Shown here: piece by piece, positions 24,592 through 33,071 of the stretch | Layout of the letters: each line of letters starts with the position of its first letter | Position numbering within the stretch: the first letter of the stretch is position 1 | Assembly: GCA_000987045.1 (NCBI GenBank) | Contig: LAKY01000058.1 | Span: forward strand, 155,463-219,462 | Origin: Clostridiales bacterium PH28_bin88 | Lineage (GTDB): Bacteria > Bacillota > PH28-bin88 | DNA length: 64,000 nucleotides | Direction of reading: 5' to 3' | Made by a program: the position numbers and the translations under genes | Notes under the pieces: generated by a model | Told to the model about the DNA's origin: nothing | Seen by the model: the letters and a program-made list of their open reading frames with translations, nothing else | Database searches by the model: none

Positions 24592-26157
24592 TTAACGCGC
24601 CCGCCGTATCAACCGCCGCAGCGAACGGACCTCTTCGACGCGCAGCGCCAGGGATGCCGCGATGAAGACCGCCGCTCCCAGGGCGACAGTAATTGCCAGG
24701 AACACCAGCAGTTGGCCCAGCCGTCCGGTATCCAGGATGCCTTCCAGCCAGCCCGCCCCCAGGAAGGTGATTGCTCCCATCACCAGGGAAGCGACCCCTA
24801 CCCGGAGCACCGAAACAAACAGGCGGGGAAGGGATACGCCGGGGAGCGGTTTTCTCAGGGCCAGCAACAGGATGACGGTGTTGGCGATGGCAGCCAGGGA
24901 GTTGGATAAGGCCAGCCCCCCGTGCCCCATACCCGGCAGCAGGGCCAGGCTTAAACCGGCGTTCAACAGCACCGATACCAGGCCCACCTTCACCGGGGTA
25001 CCCGCGTCCTCCATGGCGTAGAAGGTCCGGTTGAGCACCTGGTTGGCCGCCTGGGCGGGAAAGCCTACCAGGAAGTACAAGAGAGCAGTGGCGGTAGCCC
25101 AGGTGGCCTGCTGGTCAAAGGCCCCCCGCTGGTACAGGAGGCTTACCACCGGTTCCCGCAGCACCATCATGCCCACGGAGGCGGGGATGATGGCGAGCAG
25201 CATCATGCCCAGTCCCTGGTTAAGGGTACGGGTCAGCCCCTCCCGGTCCCGCCGTACCACCTGCTCCGCCAGGGCGGGAAAAGTGGCGGTATATACCGCG
25301 TAAACGAAGATGCCGGGCAGGTTCAGCGCCCGGTTGCCCAGGTCCAGGGCGGTGATCAGTCCCCGCTCCAGGCCGGAGGCAAAAAACCGGTTCATCGCCA
25401 GGTACACCTGGTTTACCGACACCGCCAGGAATACCGGCCCGATCAAAAGAGCTACCCGCCGCACCGCCGGGTGCTTCCGGTCAAAGGTGAAGGAATAGCG
25501 GAACCCCATGGCCTTCAGGTTGGGAAGCTGCACCAGCAGGAACCCCACAAAACCCGCCAGGGTTCCCCAGGCCACCCCTTCCATGTAAAAATGCGGCCCC
25601 AGCGCCAGCACCGCGAGGATGATCACCACATTGGCCACCCCGGTAGCCATGGCGGGAACGGTGAAAAACCTCCCGGCGTTAAGGATGCCGCTTATGAACA
25701 TGCCGGTGCCCATAAAGATAATGGAAGGGAACATGATGCGGGTCAGGTGGGTGGTAAAGAGCACCTCTTCCGGTGTAAAACCCGGGGCAATAAGCCTTAC
25801 CATCCACGGGGCCAGCCCCATACCCACCGCTGTCATTACAGCCAATACGAGCCCCGTCCAGTTTAACACCGCGCTGGCCACGTGCCAGCCCTCTTCCCGC
25901 TGTCCCCGCACCAGGTAAGCAGTCACCACCGGCACGATGACGGTCACAAAGGCGACGCCCAGCACCGCCTGCAGGGAATTGGGCAGGGTATAGGCCACCA
26001 GGTAGGCATCGGTGGCGCCGGTAGCGCCAAAAGCCGCGGCGATGGCCGCGTCCCGCACAAAGCCCAGCAAGCGGCTCACGAGGGTCACCACCATGATCAC
26101 CACAGCAGCCCGGGCCACAGTCTCCCCGGCAGCAGAGGTCTTAGCTTCAATATCCAT
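24592..26157 (-). CDS. murJ: lipid II flippase MurJ/MviN
   Basis: This 521-residue MOP-family protein has about 14 helices. The N-terminus (VVTLVSRLLGFVRDAAIAAAFG, ATDAYLVAYTLPN) is diagnostic of MurJ, and LVGFPAQAANQVLNRTFYAM is a typical mid-C segment. It flips peptidoglycan precursor lipid II to the outer leaflet. ATG at 26157 with GGGGCAGGA is preferred over a start 11 codons earlier. The 3' end abuts the antitoxin remnant on the opposite strand. Confidence 0.93.
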   Translation of the reverse strand: MDIEAKTSAAGETVARAAVVIMVVTLVSRLLGFVRDAAIAAAFGATGATDAYLVAYTLPNSLQAVLGVAFVTVIVPVVTAYLVRGQREEGWHVASAVLNWTGLVLAVMTAVGMGLAPWMVRLIAPGFTPEEVLFTTHLTRIMFPSIIFMGTGMFISGILNAGRFFTVPAMATGVANVVIILAVLALGPHFYMEGVAWGTLAGFVGFLLVQLPNLKAMGFRYSFTFDRKHPAVRRVALLIGPVFLAVSVNQVYLAMNRFFASGLERGLITALDLGNRALNLPGIFVYAVYTATFPALAEQVVRRDREGLTRTLNQGLGMMLLAIIPASVGMMVLREPVVSLLYQRGAFDQQATWATATALLYFLVGFPAQAANQVLNRTFYAMEDAGTPVKVGLVSVLLNAGLSLALLPGMGHGGLALSNSLAAIANTVILLLALRKPLPGVSLPRLFVSVLRVGVASLVMGAITFLGAGWLEGILDTGRLGQLLVFLAITVALGAAVFIAASLALRVEEVRSLRRLIRRAR

Positions 26158-26431
26158 CCGGCATCCTGCCCCTACCCGGGGAAAAAGCACCCCCGATCCG
26201 ACCGCGACTAACTATTAGACGCCGCAAACCGCCGATAGGTTCCCTCTCCCCGGAAATTTTCCACATCCCCTGTATTGTACAGGAAGCAAGAGGCCTGATG
26301 CAAGTGCTCCCATGCTTCCGCTCGGGAAACAGCCCCACCCTAATAGCTTGTCCAGCCATAAAGGTTGCAGGCGAACTGGATATTTTATGGATCAGCAAGG
26401 GAGGCCAGGAATTCTGACTTCTCCTTTATGT

Positions 26432-29353
26432 TTATGGCTGCGCCGGGGCTGCCAGCCCGCTTTCCGCAGGTTTTTTGATGGTAATAGTCAGGGTTTCGGC
26501 GTCCCACGCGGCTTCCGCTCCGGTTGCCCCGGTTAACATGGCCAGGGGGACCAGGGCCTGCCCGCCGGATAAGCGGGGCGCCACCGCCAGCTGTAATGGC
26601 TGGCCGTCCAGGTAAGCTTCCACTTCTCCCAGTACCGCCACCACCGTGGAAGTACCAACCAGGGTCAGGGTTCTGGTCGTACTGTCCCAATGCACCTCCG
26701 CCCCCAGGGCGTGGGCGAACTCCCGGGCGGGCACCAGGACCTCCTCGCCCTCCGTCACCGGCAGGGATTCGGTGAAAAGCCACTCCCCGTCCAGGTAGGA
26801 ACGCACCGACCTCCCGTCCACCTGCAGGATGGTGGAACGGCCGCTGGTGAAGCTCAGGGACAGGATAACACCCCCGTCCGCCAGGGGCCGGGCGTACCAC
26901 CGGTTCATCACCGGCAACGCCGACAGCACCTCGTCAAACCCGGTAACCCGCACCAGCTTGCCCCGGAGGTCCACCTCCAGCAGGCGCCCGCTGCCCACGT
27001 CGGCGATAACGGTGTTTCCGTTCTCCATTCGCACCGCGGCGGTTGGACGCCGCAGCTGGTTTATTTCCCCGCCGTAAGTCCCGTCCCCGTACTGCCAGAC
27101 CACCTGCCCCGCGGCATCTACCTCCAGCACCCGGGCACCGCCGCGTATCCCCTGGTCCACCACCAGGACATTACCGTTACTGAGACGGGTAGCCTGAACC
27201 GCGTTCAAGAACCCCTCGCCGTACTCCCAGAAAACCTGGCGGCGCTGGTTCACCTGCAGCACCCGGGTGGGCGTGGTGATCAGGGTATCCCCTCCAGGCA
27301 GGCGCTCCGCGTACCGGGGGGCGTCCGCCCGGGTGCCCGGCCAGTAGGACCAGACAACCTCACCCTGGGGATTGACCTCCACTACCCGGGGAATCAGGGG
27401 TTCACCAGGGGCGCCGGATTCAGTAATCAGGGTGTTGCCATTGGGCAGCCTCTGGGCGCTGTTGGCCTGCACCGGGCCGTAGGACCATACCACCTGTCCC
27501 TGCCGGTCCAGTTCCACCACCGAGGGGCCGGTGTGCCCGTTCAGCACCGCCAGGATCCCGCCTCCCGGCAGGGGGCTTAAGAAGTTGGGGTGGGCGGTGG
27601 TGCTGCTCTCCAGCCACTCCGCCACCACCCGCTGGTGCCGGGGGTCGGGTAGCGGAGAATAAACAGCCTCTTCTGCCTCGGCGGCATCACCCCGGGCATA
27701 CAGGTGGATATCCTCTACCCGCACCGCCGGACGCAACCCGGTAACCCCTACCTCCCGGCCCCGGGGGCTTTCGATCTCCACCATGGGTGGGTCGGAGCGC
27801 CATGTCACCCGCGCCCCCAGCGCCTCTCCCACAAACCGCAAAGGCACCAGCACCCGCCCGTCTATCCAGGTGGCGGGCACGTCCAGGGTAGTTGCCACCC
27901 CGTCCACCTCGGCCCGCGGGTCGTCCACCGTGAGCCGCACCTCCCGGCCCCCGGCAGTGGCCCGTACCTGGCGGGTCTCTTCCTGCCAGGTGACTTCCGC
28001 GCCCAGCGACTCAAAAATGGCGCGCACCGGCACCATGGTCCGCCCTTCAATCAGGCGGGGCGGCACATCGAAGAACAGCCGGCGACCATCCAGGTAAACG
28101 GGGATCTGGGAAAGGATCACGAAACCGGTGTTGACGGTCCGGAGAGAAGTCTCCGAGGGGCGGTTGGCAACCTCGCCCCCGATAAGCATCTGGCTGGAGC
28201 CGCCCCCGTCCAGGCCCACCGCTTCCTGTGCCCCCAGGTCCGCCACCAGGTAGGCCAGTTCTTCCAGGGTCACCCCGGCGCTGTACCCGGGCTGCCTCCC
28301 GTCCACCACCACCATCAGCACCCTAGCCTCAGGGGTGCGTCCCACCGCCGTGCGGGGGTTCCGCCCGAGGGTGGTACCAGTGAACCCCTCCGCCTCCGCT
28401 TGCAGGACCGGACGTCCCTCTTCCACCAGCAGCGGGCCGCCGGTCAAGAGGTGCTCAACCCCCTCCCACAGGCGGTGGTAGGTCTGTTTCACCCGCACCC
28501 ACTCCCCGGTTTTCACGTTCTCCGGGAGGTCCGCTGCATCAGGGAATACCAGTACGAACCCGCCGGGAGGGATGGGAGAGTTCCCTTCCCGGCTGATACC
28601 TGCCACCCGGCCCTGCCCGTCCTCACCGGCCTCTGCCAGCAGCTCAACGGTCCCCGCGGGAGTGCCGGTGTTAGTCCCCCACTCGGGGGTGTACAGGACG
28701 GGCTGTTTCCCGCCCAGGGGGCGGTTAACCCGCCCCACGGGCCAGGCCAGGTCTTCAGCCGGCAATTCCACCTCCAAGGCGGCGTCAAAATAGCCGAACA
28801 GCAGTTCCTTCCCACTGGTAATGCCCACCGAGGGCCGGCGGATGGGGGAAGAGGCCAGTACCTGCCCGTCCACCATCAGATTCCCCACCGGCAAGGAAAG
28901 ACCGTTGGCGCTGCTGAAGAACCCACCGTTAATGGCCGCCACCGCCCCGTACCTCCCGGCCATACCGGCAAGGGATTCCCTGCTGCCCACCCCCCCGGCT
29001 GCCACCACGGGCCGCGGCTCCACCAGCGGGTTAGTCAAGTCGGCTTCCAGCACATGGACCACCAGCGGCTGCCCCTCCCGGTTGATGCCGTCTACCACCC
29101 GGTAAAGTACCCCCGGAGCCACTTCCCGCTCCTCCCGGACGCGCAAGGCAATCCCCGCCGCGTTGGGTGGCGGGAAGGATAATTCCGCTTGTACGGGAAG
29201 GGAAGGTGCCTGTTCCACTGCGGCCGGCGTTTCGGCCGCTCTCATCTCTTCCGCGGGGGGAGGCAGCGCCTCCGAAGGCCAGGCGGCACTCCCCCACCAC
29301 AGGGAACCGGCTAAAACAACTGATGTGATGATGCGTTTTCGGGGTATTAGCAT
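26432..29353 (-). CDS. secreted NAGPA glycosidase-type, stalk and propeller mosaic protein
   Basis: This 973-residue protein has four modules after a signal peptide (about 1-26). First, a phosphodiester-glycosidase (NAGPA) domain, about 70-415, with AAINGGFFSS, RNPRTAVGRTPE and AVGLDGGGSSQML. Second, a copper-amine-oxidase-like stalk domain, about 425-540 (VYLDGRRLFFDVPPRLIEGR, VPLRFVGEALGA). Third, a beta-propeller-like region with at least four repeats of the type VVELDRQGQVVWSYG (about 590-790). Fourth, another stalk domain near the C-terminus (VRSYLDGEWLFTESLPV onward). It is exported and likely acts on or binds cell-wall glycans. ATG at 29353 has a modest site. Confidence 0.85.
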   Translation of the reverse strand: MLIPRKRIITSVVLAGSLWWGSAAWPSEALPPPAEEMRAAETPAAVEQAPSLPVQAELSFPPPNAAGIALRVREEREVAPGVLYRVVDGINREGQPLVVHVLEADLTNPLVEPRPVVAAGGVGSRESLAGMAGRYGAVAAINGGFFSSANGLSLPVGNLMVDGQVLASSPIRRPSVGITSGKELLFGYFDAALEVELPAEDLAWPVGRVNRPLGGKQPVLYTPEWGTNTGTPAGTVELLAEAGEDGQGRVAGISREGNSPIPPGGFVLVFPDAADLPENVKTGEWVRVKQTYHRLWEGVEHLLTGGPLLVEEGRPVLQAEAEGFTGTTLGRNPRTAVGRTPEARVLMVVVDGRQPGYSAGVTLEELAYLVADLGAQEAVGLDGGGSSQMLIGGEVANRPSETSLRTVNTGFVILSQIPVYLDGRRLFFDVPPRLIEGRTMVPVRAIFESLGAEVTWQEETRQVRATAGGREVRLTVDDPRAEVDGVATTLDVPATWIDGRVLVPLRFVGEALGARVTWRSDPPMVEIESPRGREVGVTGLRPAVRVEDIHLYARGDAAEAEEAVYSPLPDPRHQRVVAEWLESSTTAHPNFLSPLPGGGILAVLNGHTGPSVVELDRQGQVVWSYGPVQANSAQRLPNGNTLITESGAPGEPLIPRVVEVNPQGEVVWSYWPGTRADAPRYAERLPGGDTLITTPTRVLQVNQRRQVFWEYGEGFLNAVQATRLSNGNVLVVDQGIRGGARVLEVDAAGQVVWQYGDGTYGGEINQLRRPTAAVRMENGNTVIADVGSGRLLEVDLRGKLVRVTGFDEVLSALPVMNRWYARPLADGGVILSLSFTSGRSTILQVDGRSVRSYLDGEWLFTESLPVTEGEEVLVPAREFAHALGAEVHWDSTTRTLTLVGTSTVVAVLGEVEAYLDGQPLQLAVAPRLSGGQALVPLAMLTGATGAEAAWDAETLTITIKKPAESGLAAPAQP

Positions 29354-29439
29354 GATGTCCCTCCATTTGTCTCTTGCCTCTCGTAAGTTTAGACGACTTT
29401 CCCCCGGTTTATGTTCCTTAATATAGTTCGCGGGACCTT

Positions 29440-29488
29440 AAAAAATAAGGGGAGAGGTCCGGTAATAAGCACCCCTCCCACTCACTGC
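29440..29488 (-). terminator. terminator after the PIN-domain remnant
   Basis: GGGAGGGG ... CCTCTCCC on the minus strand, followed by TTATTTTTT. It lies just downstream of the remnant's stop codon at 29499. Confidence 0.45.
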
Positions 29489-29498
29489 CGTTATTATA

Positions 29499-29680
29499 TT
29501 ACCCGCCAATCCGTAGTTTTTCCAACAGCCCCTCGGGAGTCTCTACCACAATTCCCTTAAACTTCATCAATTCCTTAAGGTTATATATACAAACAGTGGA
29601 AATCCCCAGTGAAGCAAGTTAGTCCGAAGCGCAGTAAAGCCGTGAATGCTAAGTTATACTGCTTGAATTTCCATCAACCT
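29499..29680 (-). pseudogene. 3' remnant of a PIN-like domain gene
   Basis: The minus-strand frame ending at 29499 reads LASLGISTVCIYNLKELMKF, then KGIVVETPEGLLEKLRIGG and stop. This resembles the C-terminal part of a PIN/PilT-type nuclease. A neighbouring frame just upstream (YNLAFTALLRFGLTCFTGDF) looks like its continuation across a frameshift. No start codon or N-terminal acidic residues survive. Sequence is AT-rich, like the rest of this accessory zone. Confidence 0.45.
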
Positions 29681-29731
29681 ACCCCTCTGTACCCAAAAAT
29701 CTTCTTATACATAGCGTCATATTTATCTGCG

Positions 29732-30052
29732 CTAAATGATTGAATTAATGGACTCGCGGACTCTATTTGTCTGGTTGTGCTGGGTCGAACCAAACGAGAC
29801 AACTGTCGTGTATGCGCAATTATTTAAGACGTTGTGTATAATTTCTATGTCAATTTTTTCATTACCTGTATGATAAACTATGATGTCATCCTTAGCTCTT
29901 ACCAATTCTCTAGTCGCTTCTTTATTATCATCAAATGCTTTAATTACAGCCATATCTTCAACATATCTTTTATTCCCTTGTATGTTTGACTTTAAAATCT
30001 GCATTTTCACAAACTTATTAGGATAAATTTTTCTTACTTCTTCCCACCTCAT
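29732..30052 (-). CDS. small uncharacterised protein (MRWEEVRKIYPN type)
   Basis: This 106-residue protein has an N-terminal two-thirds (MRWEEVRKIYPNKFVKMQIL, DMAVIKAFDDNKEATRELVR, DDIIVYHTGNEKIDIEI) that looks like a small family I recall from anaerobic Firmicutes beside retropepsin-like protease genes. The last 35 residues (IHNVLNNCAYTTVVSFGS) do not look like that family, so the 3' end may be altered. Low GC, surrounded by remnants. No function assigned. Confidence 0.5.
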   Translation of the reverse strand: MRWEEVRKIYPNKFVKMQILKSNIQGNKRYVEDMAVIKAFDDNKEATRELVRAKDDIIVYHTGNEKIDIEIIHNVLNNCAYTTVVSFGSTQHNQTNRVRESINSII

Positions 30053-30115
30053 AATAATTCACCACCTTTGTAGCACTTGTTCATCAATATTATACCATTG
30101 TTTGTATAAATAGCT

Positions 30116-30210
30116 CTAAATATAAATTACATACTTGCTAAATTCGTAGGTGTATTCCGTGCGCAGGCCGTTGGGGTAGTTAACGGCCTTGATCATCCCG
30201 TCGGCGTAGC
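30116..30210 (-). pseudogene. RHS/YD-repeat fragment
   Basis: About 30 codons read SYADGMIKAVNYPNGLRTEY, then TYEFSKY and a stop. The YxxG-x-G-L-R-TEYTY pattern is an RHS/YD repeat. It is joined at about 30210 to a relE remnant, showing a deletion or recombination junction between two unrelated genes. Confidence 0.5.
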
Positions 30211-30397
30211 TTGATTTTGCAGTAGCCTGCCAGGTTCATGCCGCCTTTGTTGCTCAGGGGCTTGCCGTAGCCGCCTTCTGCCTGGGGCAGTGGATTGACT
30301 GCCACCTTGTTGATGGCTTTCACCACCTGAACCGCTGTGACGGGTCAAGCTTCTTGATGTCCTCCAGTGCGTCCCTTAAATATTCTACCTTCCACAT
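30211..30397 (-). pseudogene. RelE toxin remnant (frameshifted, 3' truncated)
   Basis: ATG at 30397 begins MWKVEYLRDALEDIKKLDPS, the start of a RelE-type toxin. After QR the frame shifts near 30332, and the next frame continues QVVKAINKVAVNPLPQAEGG and KPLSNKGGMNLAGYCKIKLR before running into the RHS fragment. The catalytic C-terminal strand is gone. It follows the Phd-type antitoxin remnant by one nucleotide, the normal operon order. Confidence 0.6.
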
Positions 30398-30398
30398 G

Positions 30399-30620
30399 CT
30401 ATTCCAGGTCCACGTCTGTAGCGTTTAATTCCACCTCACTGATGCCCAACTCCTGCATGGCTTTTTCCGCCGGAATAAAATCCTCTGCTTTTGCGTTTTC
30501 CATGCGTTTTTCAGCCTCTACAAGCAAGCGGTAGTTTTCGATGGTTTCAATCATTTGCTCATAGGTTTCGTGTGTGAGCAGCACACAGGCGGGGGAGTTG
30601 TTTTTAAGCCGCTGGACGCC
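30399..30620 (-). pseudogene. Phd/YefM-type antitoxin remnant (5' truncated)
   Basis: The frame reads GVQRLKNNSPACVLLTHETY, then EQMIETIENYRLLVEAEKRM and ends in ELNATDVDLE. This is the C-terminal two-thirds of a Phd/YefM antitoxin (NSPACVLLT-x-ETY is diagnostic). The DNA-binding start is replaced by the 3' end of a transposase gene near 30620, so the insertion sequence interrupted it. Confidence 0.65.
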
Positions 30621-31760
30621 GCGCTAACCAAACCAAGCTGATAGCCCTTTTGACCCCGTTGCCTGGGGAAATATCCTTTGGCGGCGCATTGGTAGGTGGC
30701 GCCATAGACCGTAAAGCCAGTGGCGTCAATGTCCAGGTCCACCACCGTTTCATGGGCGGAAATGCCGAACAAGCGCCGGTATTCTTGGCTTACCAAATCC
30801 AGTTCTTCGAGGCTCCCAAATCCAGTTCTTCGAGGCTCGCGGCGCTCAGCGTATGCAAAAACCCGCTGACCGAGGACTGTTCCGGAAAGCCTGGCATATC
30901 TAGCAAGCGCGCCACTTGAGGGTAAGGCCGTAGCAGGTGATTAATGGCCACGTTGAAATCGCAGCCAACCGCCACGCTTAATACCAAGGTCAAGAGGTAA
31001 TCCGTGGCGGTATATGACACGATCTTACGCACGGGGGTCAACATCTGGTCCAAGATCTCCGGCACGCCGGCCCTTTTTAGGAACTCCGCGAAACAGCAAA
31101 GCATCGCGGAGCCGACCAAGTCATGGCAGGGAAGAACCCTGATTGTCGCGGCCGGCCGGAGGTTTTCTCTTCCGCTTAGGCAACCCAGGAGCGGGGCAGG
31201 CTCCGCTGGAGTTTTTTTTTGGCTGGTAGAGATTGCCCCCGCAATCCCGGCAAACAAATCGCTGCACCCGTTCCAAAGGCGTCCGTTTGCCGCCGGTGGG
31301 GTAACAACCGTTCCTGACCAGGCGGCTGCCGCCGCAAAGCGGACATTGCTCGGGCAAAGCAGTCCTGCTTGACGGGAAGGCTTGGGCTGGCTCGGCGACG
31401 TCCAATTTCTGTGATTTCTGTGATGGGACGCTACTTGTTTCTGCATAGTTTACTGGAGGCCGGCCTGGGTTTGGGGTAAGCGCAGCCTCAATCGCGACCT
31501 TCGCCTTCCTGACCCACAACCGTAGCGAATCACGGTCGACATGGTGCTTTCGTTCGATTTCCGATGGCCTAAGACCTCTGATATGGTCTATGACTGCATT
31601 AACTTTGGTTTCGACTGGAATCTCGTGATAAGGCATTCGTAACACCTCCCATCTGTATTCTATCACGAATACTGGTGAGAGTGAAGATGTAATGCAGAAA
31701 GAATTTCTCAAACCAATCAACGAAATTCTCAGGGGTTCAGCGGCCACAACGGTTTTACTC
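30600..31760 (-). mobile_element. decayed insertion sequence
   Basis: It contains a complete N-terminal transposase frame (31121-31636), a catalytic part in another frame and a truncated 3' end fused to the Phd remnant. Terminal inverted repeats could not be fixed by eye, so ends are approximate. The insertion point lies inside a phd-relE operon. Confidence 0.6.
30604..31636 (-). pseudogene. transposase, two frames plus a 23-bp duplication
   Basis: ATG at 31636 follows GGGAGGTG. The first frame (to 31121) has a helix-turn-helix (VNAVIDHIRGLRPSEIERKH) and a zinc ribbon (CPLCGGSRLVRNGC, CRDCGGN). The catalytic part is in another frame: FLKRAGVPEILDQMLTPV, VVDLDIDATGFTVYG and AAKGYFPRQRGQKGYQLGL, similar to IS1380-type transposases. 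The frame change could occur on nine A at 31212-31220, possibly a slippage site. A perfect 23-bp tandem duplication (30793-30838) then breaks the catalytic frame, so the gene is dead. Confidence 0.65.
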
Positions 31761-31866
31761 AAAAGTTAGGTTATAAATATCTGTTGGACTTCCGCCAAAT
31801 TTAACGGGCTTACTTTTGCTTCTTTTTCTCTGATGCCTTGGCATTTTTCATGGCGCACCACCCAAG

Positions 31867-31994
31867 CATATTTTACCAGTCTCAACTTAAACTATCAAGA
31901 CAGAGGAACCGTCCCCATGTCTCCGAGGAACCGTCCCCATGTCTCACATATTTTACCAGTCTCAACTTAAACTATCATGTCTCCCCATGTCTCC
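31867..31994. repeat. REP-like direct repeats (GAGGAACCGTCCCC type)
   Basis: A 31-bp sequence starting CATATTTTACCAGTCTCAAC occurs at 31867-31897 and 31947-31977. GAGGAACCGTCCCCATGTCTC occurs at 31903-31923 and 31925-31945, with a partial CCCCATGTCTCC after. The GGGGACGGTTCCTC core is widespread in bacteria near REP-associated transposases. No such transposase is in this window. Nothing else is seen between 31764 and 32026. Confidence 0.7.
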
Positions 31995-32026
31995 TTAAGT
32001 TTAAGTTGAGTTGCTATAAGTTGCCG

Positions 32027-32362
32027 TCACAAGCGCGATGACATTATTGGGATACCTTCCTTTAGAATTTGCTCTACGAAAAAATCTCGCGGAGGATCCA
32101 AATCAGCCTCCGCCAATGGGAAGGGCTCAATAATCCCCGGTATTCCCGACCTGATTAATATCCGGTAAAGGATTTGCCTATCCTTAAGCGGGTTATGCCC
32201 AAATACCGGCGAAATAATGGCCAGGTCGATATCACTGTCAGCAGTGGCCATTCCCTTTGCCACAGAACCGAACAGAATTGCCCTTGTTACAGGGATTACC
32301 CGGGAGACTGCCTGTAAGTATTTATCTATCCATTCCTGGTACTGAGCCTGGATATTATCCAT
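32027..32362 (-). CDS. MNT-type nucleotidyltransferase (antitoxin)
   Basis: This 111-residue minimal nucleotidyltransferase has the motif GSVAKGMATADSDIDLAII. The GS and the D-x-D pair that bind nucleotide and metal are intact. In MNT-HEPN modules the MNT partner adenylylates or otherwise silences the HEPN RNase. It overlaps the HEPN gene by 37 nt and is second in the operon. Composition is below the chromosomal GC level. Confidence 0.88.
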   Translation of the reverse strand: MDNIQAQYQEWIDKYLQAVSRVIPVTRAILFGSVAKGMATADSDIDLAIISPVFGHNPLKDRQILYRILIRSGIPGIIEPFPLAEADLDPPRDFFVEQILKEGIPIMSSRL

Positions 32363-32724
32363 CCTAGTATTTCCCTCGCATTCTCGATATACTTCATGAA
32401 TCCATCCGGCGTGGTAGACTTAAAGATCTTCTCGCGATCCTGAGGGTACCTGGATTCGATATTCAATGGGGCAAGATCGGCTATCATTTCCAACTGTTCA
32501 GTTGTCAATTCCGCATCAATACCAGATTGTTGGGCCAGTACAATCAAGTTGTGGGTTTTCGGCGGGATGCCGCCCCGGCGCTCTACATAAAAAGCCTTTA
32601 ACGCCTTCTCAACCGTTAGATGAGCAAAAAACCCTGATTCTAGGTAGCGATGACCGTTCCAAAGAACCTCCGCAGTCTTTAAACTCTCCGCTGCTTCATC
32701 AATCCAGTATCTAGCATGGTTCAT
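32326..32724 (-). CDS. HEPN-domain protein (toxin partner)
   Basis: This 132-residue all-helical HEPN protein has the family segments YWIDEAAESLKTAEVLWNG, FFAHLTVEKALKAFYVERRG and PPKTHNLIVLAQQSG. The usual RNase R-x4-6-H motif is not obvious near the C-terminus (SRYPQDREKIFKST), so RNase activity is uncertain. Start ATG at 32724 behind GGGGGTG. First gene of the MNT-HEPN pair. Confidence 0.85.
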   Translation of the reverse strand: MNHARYWIDEAAESLKTAEVLWNGHRYLESGFFAHLTVEKALKAFYVERRGGIPPKTHNLIVLAQQSGIDAELTTEQLEMIADLAPLNIESRYPQDREKIFKSTTPDGFMKYIENAREILGWIISRLSTRNG

Positions 32725-33071
32725 GGTTTCACCCCCGGAAAGCTCTATCGCTTGTCCTGTATTATCCTCTAGTATACCATTTATTGGGTAGTTAGTCTAC
32801 TGACCCACACCACCAAACTAAGGTACAAACATTGGGGAAAAATTATGAGGGAAGGTCTTTTCCGGAACTTCCCTCTCTTCATCTTGATTCACAATCTTTT
32901 TGGTTTAATTTTGGGACAGCGCCCCAACATTGACTTTGGAATAGCTATTGAGCCATCTGTTGCTCGATCCAGGACAGCGTTCCGCTGGCTTTAGTCCTAT
33001 TCGCCTGCTTCCCCGGAATCCGGCTTTCCGGCCGCGGGATGTTTCCCGCCATCATTAGAAAAAGCGGGTGG
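32725..33071. other. gene-free gap with terminator hairpin
   Basis: No convincing gene in this 347-bp stretch. It holds a hairpin GAGGGAAG/CTTCCCTC (32847-32875) followed on the minus strand by AATTTTT, probably the terminator of the liv-fabG operon. A GCGGGAAACATCCCGC palindrome lies near 33035. Confidence 0.5.

Noticed and set aside
27704-29182. 492-codon plus-strand reading frame
   Set aside because: It is the antisense shadow of the NAGPA mosaic gene, rich in His/Pro/Gly and with no domain. GC-rich coding DNA yields such frames.
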